Both the position numbers and the translations under genes were made by a program. The notes under the pieces were generated by a model. That model saw only the letters and a program-made list of their open reading frames with translations. It was not told the DNA's origin and did not search any database. Shown piece after piece: positions 61,326 to 64,000 of a DNA stretch of 64,000 nucleotides (its first letter is position 1; every line of letters starts with the position of its first letter). Source of the stretch: Thermomicrobiales bacterium (GTDB lineage Bacteria; Chloroflexota; Chloroflexia; Thermomicrobiales; UBA6265); assembly GCA_030447415.1 (NCBI GenBank), contig JAUJOZ010000013.1, forward strand, positions 1-64,000. The letters are read 5' to 3'.

Positions 61326-62177
61326 ATGACTAAAGGGCGGACCTTGGTGATTACGGGGTTGGCGACCCCCCTGCTCGCGGTCGCGGCGGCGGCCGTCGCC
61401 GTCTGGGCGCCGGAGGCGGGGGGCCAGAGCGGGGATGCGGCCGCCGTCCTGGCGTTCGTCGGGGCGGCCGCCGTCAGCATCGGGCGCGTCATCGAGGGCG
61501 GCTGGACCATCCTCGGCAGCCTGCGCGGCACCTTCTGGCCGCTCAATGCCGTCAGCCGCCAGGTCGACGAGCTGATGACCGACGTCGACACCGCGCTGCG
61601 GCCGTTCCACGAGGACCTGGAGCGGGTCCTGGCCGGGATCGCCGAGACGAACGAGGCGGCCCAGCGGAAACTGGAGGCGGCGCGCGGGGAGGTCCAGAAG
61701 CTGCGCCAGCGCTTCGACGGCCTGAAGCAGCTCCCGGCGGACACCCAGCGCGCGCAGCTGGTGGCCGCGGCGGCGTCCCAGAACGTGCGTTACCTCGGCG
61801 AGAAGTACGGAGAGCGGCTGCCGGAACTGGACCTGAAGGATGCCACCCGGATCGTCGACGAGGCGATCAACGGCCTGCAGAACTTCGCGGCGTCATTCAA
61901 GGACAACCCCGGGCGGCGGTTGATCAGCCTCTACGCCGGGGCGATCCTCGGCCTGGGCGTGGCCGGGGTCTTCGGCCTCGACCTGTTCAGCGCCGCGCTC
62001 GAGGTGCCGCCCGGCGAGGTGGACCACCGCCGGCTCAACGTCGTCCTGACCGGGGTGATCATCGGGCTGGGCTCCAGCCCCACCCACGAGGTGATCCGGG
62101 CGGTCCAGGAGTTCAAGAAGGGCCGCAAGGGGGACAACCTCTCCCGGCCCGATCTGCCAGACAAGGCGGTGCCCTAG
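61326..62177 (+). CDS. Coiled-coil membrane protein of unknown function
   Basis: A 283-residue protein. Two N-terminal hydrophobic segments ('LVITGLATPLLAVAAAAVAV', 'AAAVLAFVGAAAVSIGRVIE') precede a long charged helical region (about residues 75-150, 'NEAAQRKLEAARGEVQKLRQ') that looks like a coiled coil. Two more hydrophobic segments follow ('LISLYAGAILGLGVAGVFGL', 'LNVVLTGVIIGLGSSPTHEV') and a short basic tail. GAGGAAGG precedes the ATG at 61326. It follows the patatin fragment by 62 bases on the same strand, so they were probably one operon. I know no family for it. Confidence 0.7.
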   Translation: MTKGRTLVITGLATPLLAVAAAAVAVWAPEAGGQSGDAAAVLAFVGAAAVSIGRVIEGGWTILGSLRGTFWPLNAVSRQVDELMTDVDTALRPFHEDLERVLAGIAETNEAAQRKLEAARGEVQKLRQRFDGLKQLPADTQRAQLVAAAASQNVRYLGEKYGERLPELDLKDATRIVDEAINGLQNFAASFKDNPGRRLISLYAGAILGLGVAGVFGLDLFSAALEVPPGEVDHRRLNVVLTGVIIGLGSSPTHEVIRAVQEFKKGRKGDNLSRPDLPDKAVP

Positions 62178-62594
62178 CTCGCGGCAAAGCCCCACGCCGC
62201 CCGGGCGGCAGTGAAGGGCCGGGGCGTCACCGTCGCGCTCACTCGACAGCTATGAGTCACGGGTGCGGTCCCGCGCCGGACGGGTGGTTGTCCGCTAAAG
62301 GGTGACGCCCGGCGCCCCGGATTGCCAAACCGCCGACCCGGGTGTAGCGTCGCCGCGCTGATCCCCGTCCATCACCAACCACGGAGGCCACCGTGGAGGT
62401 CGATTGTCGCCACGCGTGGGCTTGCGTCACCCACACGGCCCTCTCGGCCGTCTCGCAAACGGCCCTTTTTGAGACTAGGCAAAGGGTGGTTTCCTGCCCC
62501 GAAGCCTCCGTTGGCCAGCAAGTCTTGCGAGTTCTTCGGCGCGGGTGTAGGGTCGCCCTGTTCTCGTTGCCGCCGAGAATTGCCGGAGGCCGCC
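62178..62594 (+). promoter_or_regulatory. Leader region with duplicated promoter-like motif and a terminator hairpin
   Basis: GGGTGTAG followed by a seven-base match (GTCGCC) occurs at about 62339 and again at about 62545, each followed 42-43 bases later by GGAGGC and a start codon (GTG 62393; ATG 62595). Between them GGCCGT, a seven-base loop, ACGGCC and CTTTTT (62446-62470) form a good intrinsic terminator. This could be a leader ORF with attenuation, or the remnant of a duplicated gene start. No other gene is seen here. Confidence 0.5.
62446..62470 (+). terminator. Intrinsic terminator hairpin with T run
   Basis: GGCCGT (62446-62451), a loop of seven bases, ACGGCC (62459-62464), then CTTTTT. 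It is the clearest rho-independent terminator in the window, lying 125 bases before the pentapeptide gene. Confidence 0.65.
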
Positions 62595-63664
62595 ATGTGG
62601 GCCACGTTCCGCCGGGTTTGGCGTCGCATGTGGGCCGCGTATCGCCGGAGCCCCCGCCACTGGTTCAACGCCATCGTGGTCGTGGCCATCTGTTTTCTCG
62701 TTGCCAGCCAGATCGCCCAGCGCACGGACGATCCCGAGCGCGCCGTGGCCCTCGTCGCGCTCGGGATGCTCCTGGCCGCCCTCGCCTTCTGGAGGCTGCC
62801 CGAGTGGCAGGCCGAGGCGGCGCGGCGGCACCGGCGGGGCGGCGACAAGAGCCATTTTGAGCTGGAGAACGAGGCCCGCCGGACGCTGGCCGAGGCCCTC
62901 GGTGGGCTCTTCCTGGTCGTCGACCTGGCCTTCACCTGGGCGCAGCTGGACCAGAGCCGGGCGGAGCAGCGGGAAACCGCGACCCTCACGCGCGAAGGGC
63001 AGATCACCGGCCGGTTCACGGCCGCGGTGGGGCAACTCGGCGACACCAAACTCCGGGTCCGCCTGGGCGGGATCTACGCCCTGGAGCGGATCGCCCGGGA
63101 CTCCAAGGACGACGCCCCGGCGGTCCTGGAGGTCCTGACAGCCTACGTGCGGGAGATCGCCCCGCGACCACTGCCGGGGACCCCGACGCCGGCCACCGCC
63201 GGGCCGGTTCCGGGGGCGTCGCTCCCGGCCGACGTGCAGGGGGTTCTGACGGTGATCGAGCGGGAGCGGTGGGCGGACCAATGGCTGCCCGAAACGACAG
63301 GGTGGATCCCGCTCGGCCTGCCGTGCTTGGACCTGAGCCGAACCGACCTCCGCGGCGCCCGCATCCACGGCACGAACCTGGCCCGGATGTGCCTCCGGGA
63401 TGCGGACCTGCGGGACGCCCGCCTGTGGGACGAGGCCGAGGGGGGCGCGTCCCTGGGGGGGCGCACTTGACGGGCGCGGACCTGCGGGGCGCGGACCTGA
63501 AAGCCGCGTTCTTGGTGGAAGCGGACCTGCGGGGCGCGGACCTGCGGGGCGCGGACCTGACGCAGACGCTCGGGTTGACCCAACAACAGATCGCATCGGC
63601 TCTTACCGACGCCACGACCCAGCTCCCTCCAGGCCACCAAGCAACACCGGCAGCCCATCAGTAG
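62595..63664 (+). pseudogene. Pentapeptide-repeat membrane protein, frameshift in a G run
   Basis: The N-terminus has two membrane helices ('WFNAIVVVAICFLVASQIAQ', 'AVALVALGMLLAALAFWRLP'), then a helical region ending in 'GQITGRFTAAVGQLGDTKLR' and 'RLGGIYALERIARDSKDDAP', the hallmark of a widespread family of membrane pentapeptide-repeat proteins. The repeats begin at 'LDLSRTDLRGARIHGTNLAR'. A run of seven G (63455-63461) breaks the frame, and the repeats ('ADLRGADLKAAF', 'ADLRGADLRGADLTQTLG') go on in another frame to the TAG at 63664. CGGAGGC precedes the ATG at 62595. The function is unknown; pentapeptide helices often mimic DNA. Confidence 0.75.
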
Positions 63665-64000
63665 ACCAGGACCAGACGCCGCCGGAGGAGATGCCCGACG
63701 AGGGGCCGGTGGGGATCGAGGCGCCCTGACGTGGTAATCGCCGATGACGACGCGACCACGCTCCCGATCAAGCCCGAGACGAACCAGGCCCGGGCCCCCT
63801 AAGCACCTGGCCCCCCCGGACGGAACACCACGACTGCCGCCCACCTCTCCGTCGCGCCGGGGGCGGAGATCAGCGCAGGCTCGTTGCTCGGCCTCGGGCT
63901 GGTCGCCGTTGGGACCGGTGCGCTCTCCGTGCCCGAAGTAGGCCGGGCCAACCCCGACCGCGTCCCAAGAGCGATCCCGTTCCAGTTGGAAGGCGCGGCG
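63665..64000. other. Window end, no gene supported
   Basis: A short frame continuing after the pentapeptide stop ('MPDEGPVGIEAP') and others in this 336-base tail have no family resemblance. A gene may be cut by the window edge, but I see no start. Confidence 0.25.

Noticed and set aside
60984..62177. CBASS system with a patatin effector
   Set aside because: No cGAS/DncV-type cyclase is present and the patatin is a fragment without its catalytic Asp.
63470..63560. Short tandem repeats of about 15 bases
   Set aside because: They encode pentapeptide repeats (ADLRG) and are explained by the protein.
1..64000. CRISPR array, rRNA genes or integrase/attachment site pair
   Set aside because: No regularly spaced identical repeats, rRNA-like sequence or integrase gene was seen.

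Overview
The window is GC-rich bacterial DNA with strong AGGAGG-type ribosome binding sites and frequent GTG starts. Its gene families (a sigma factor carrying a bifunctional-nuclease domain, a Vms1/eRF1-like protein, an LLM-class F420 oxidoreductase, zinc-ribbon PD40 proteins, a Cys-rich twin-arginine protein and a DUF2269 membrane protein) suggest a Chloroflexota bacterium of the Thermomicrobia/Sphaerobacter type. That placement is inferred from gene content, not from a marker gene.

Layout. 0-7 kb: a YtxJ-like redox protein, glucose-6-phosphate isomerase (pgi), then two polytopic glycosyltransferase-like proteins and a flippase-like protein that look like one surface-polysaccharide operon. 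7.5-16.5 kb: a sortase, a double GNAT protein, the threonine pair thrC-thrB, a decayed DUF4258/DUF2283 pair, a HARE-HTH protein that has lost its nuclease core, a sugar kinase, an ABC ATPase with an altered Walker A, Hsp20 and a Tic20-like membrane protein broken by a 55-bp duplication. 16.6-23.9 kb: a compact cassette of PLD-nuclease/SNF2-helicase, N6-adenine methylase and a DprA-like protein. This is the best candidate for a little-described defence system. 24-39.6 kb: sigma factor-bifunctional nuclease, an M1-like peptidase, GNAT, a calcium-binding exported protein, a TetR-controlled membrane pair, a long run of leftward genes (FmdB, Vms1-like, LLM oxidoreductase, phosphoesterase, VWA, MerR) and a class III CoA-transferase. 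40-47 kb: three leftward paralogues with zinc ribbon, membrane helix and PD40 propeller. 47-53 kb: assorted methyltransferases, acetyltransferases and small enzymes. 53-64 kb: an accessory stretch with a phage-tail-like protein, a transglycosylase/M23 lysin, a gene split by an IS that carries its own acetyltransferase, a patatin fragment, a coiled-coil membrane protein and a pentapeptide-repeat membrane protein.

An unusual number of genes are broken by one or a few small lesions. These are in-frame stops, several at presumed Trp codons, and one-base indels, many in G or C runs. Two exact 55-base repeats also occur. Some of this may be real gene decay, but homopolymer indels and 55-mer duplications are also what a draft assembly produces, so every single-lesion pseudogene here should be treated as possibly intact until reads are checked.
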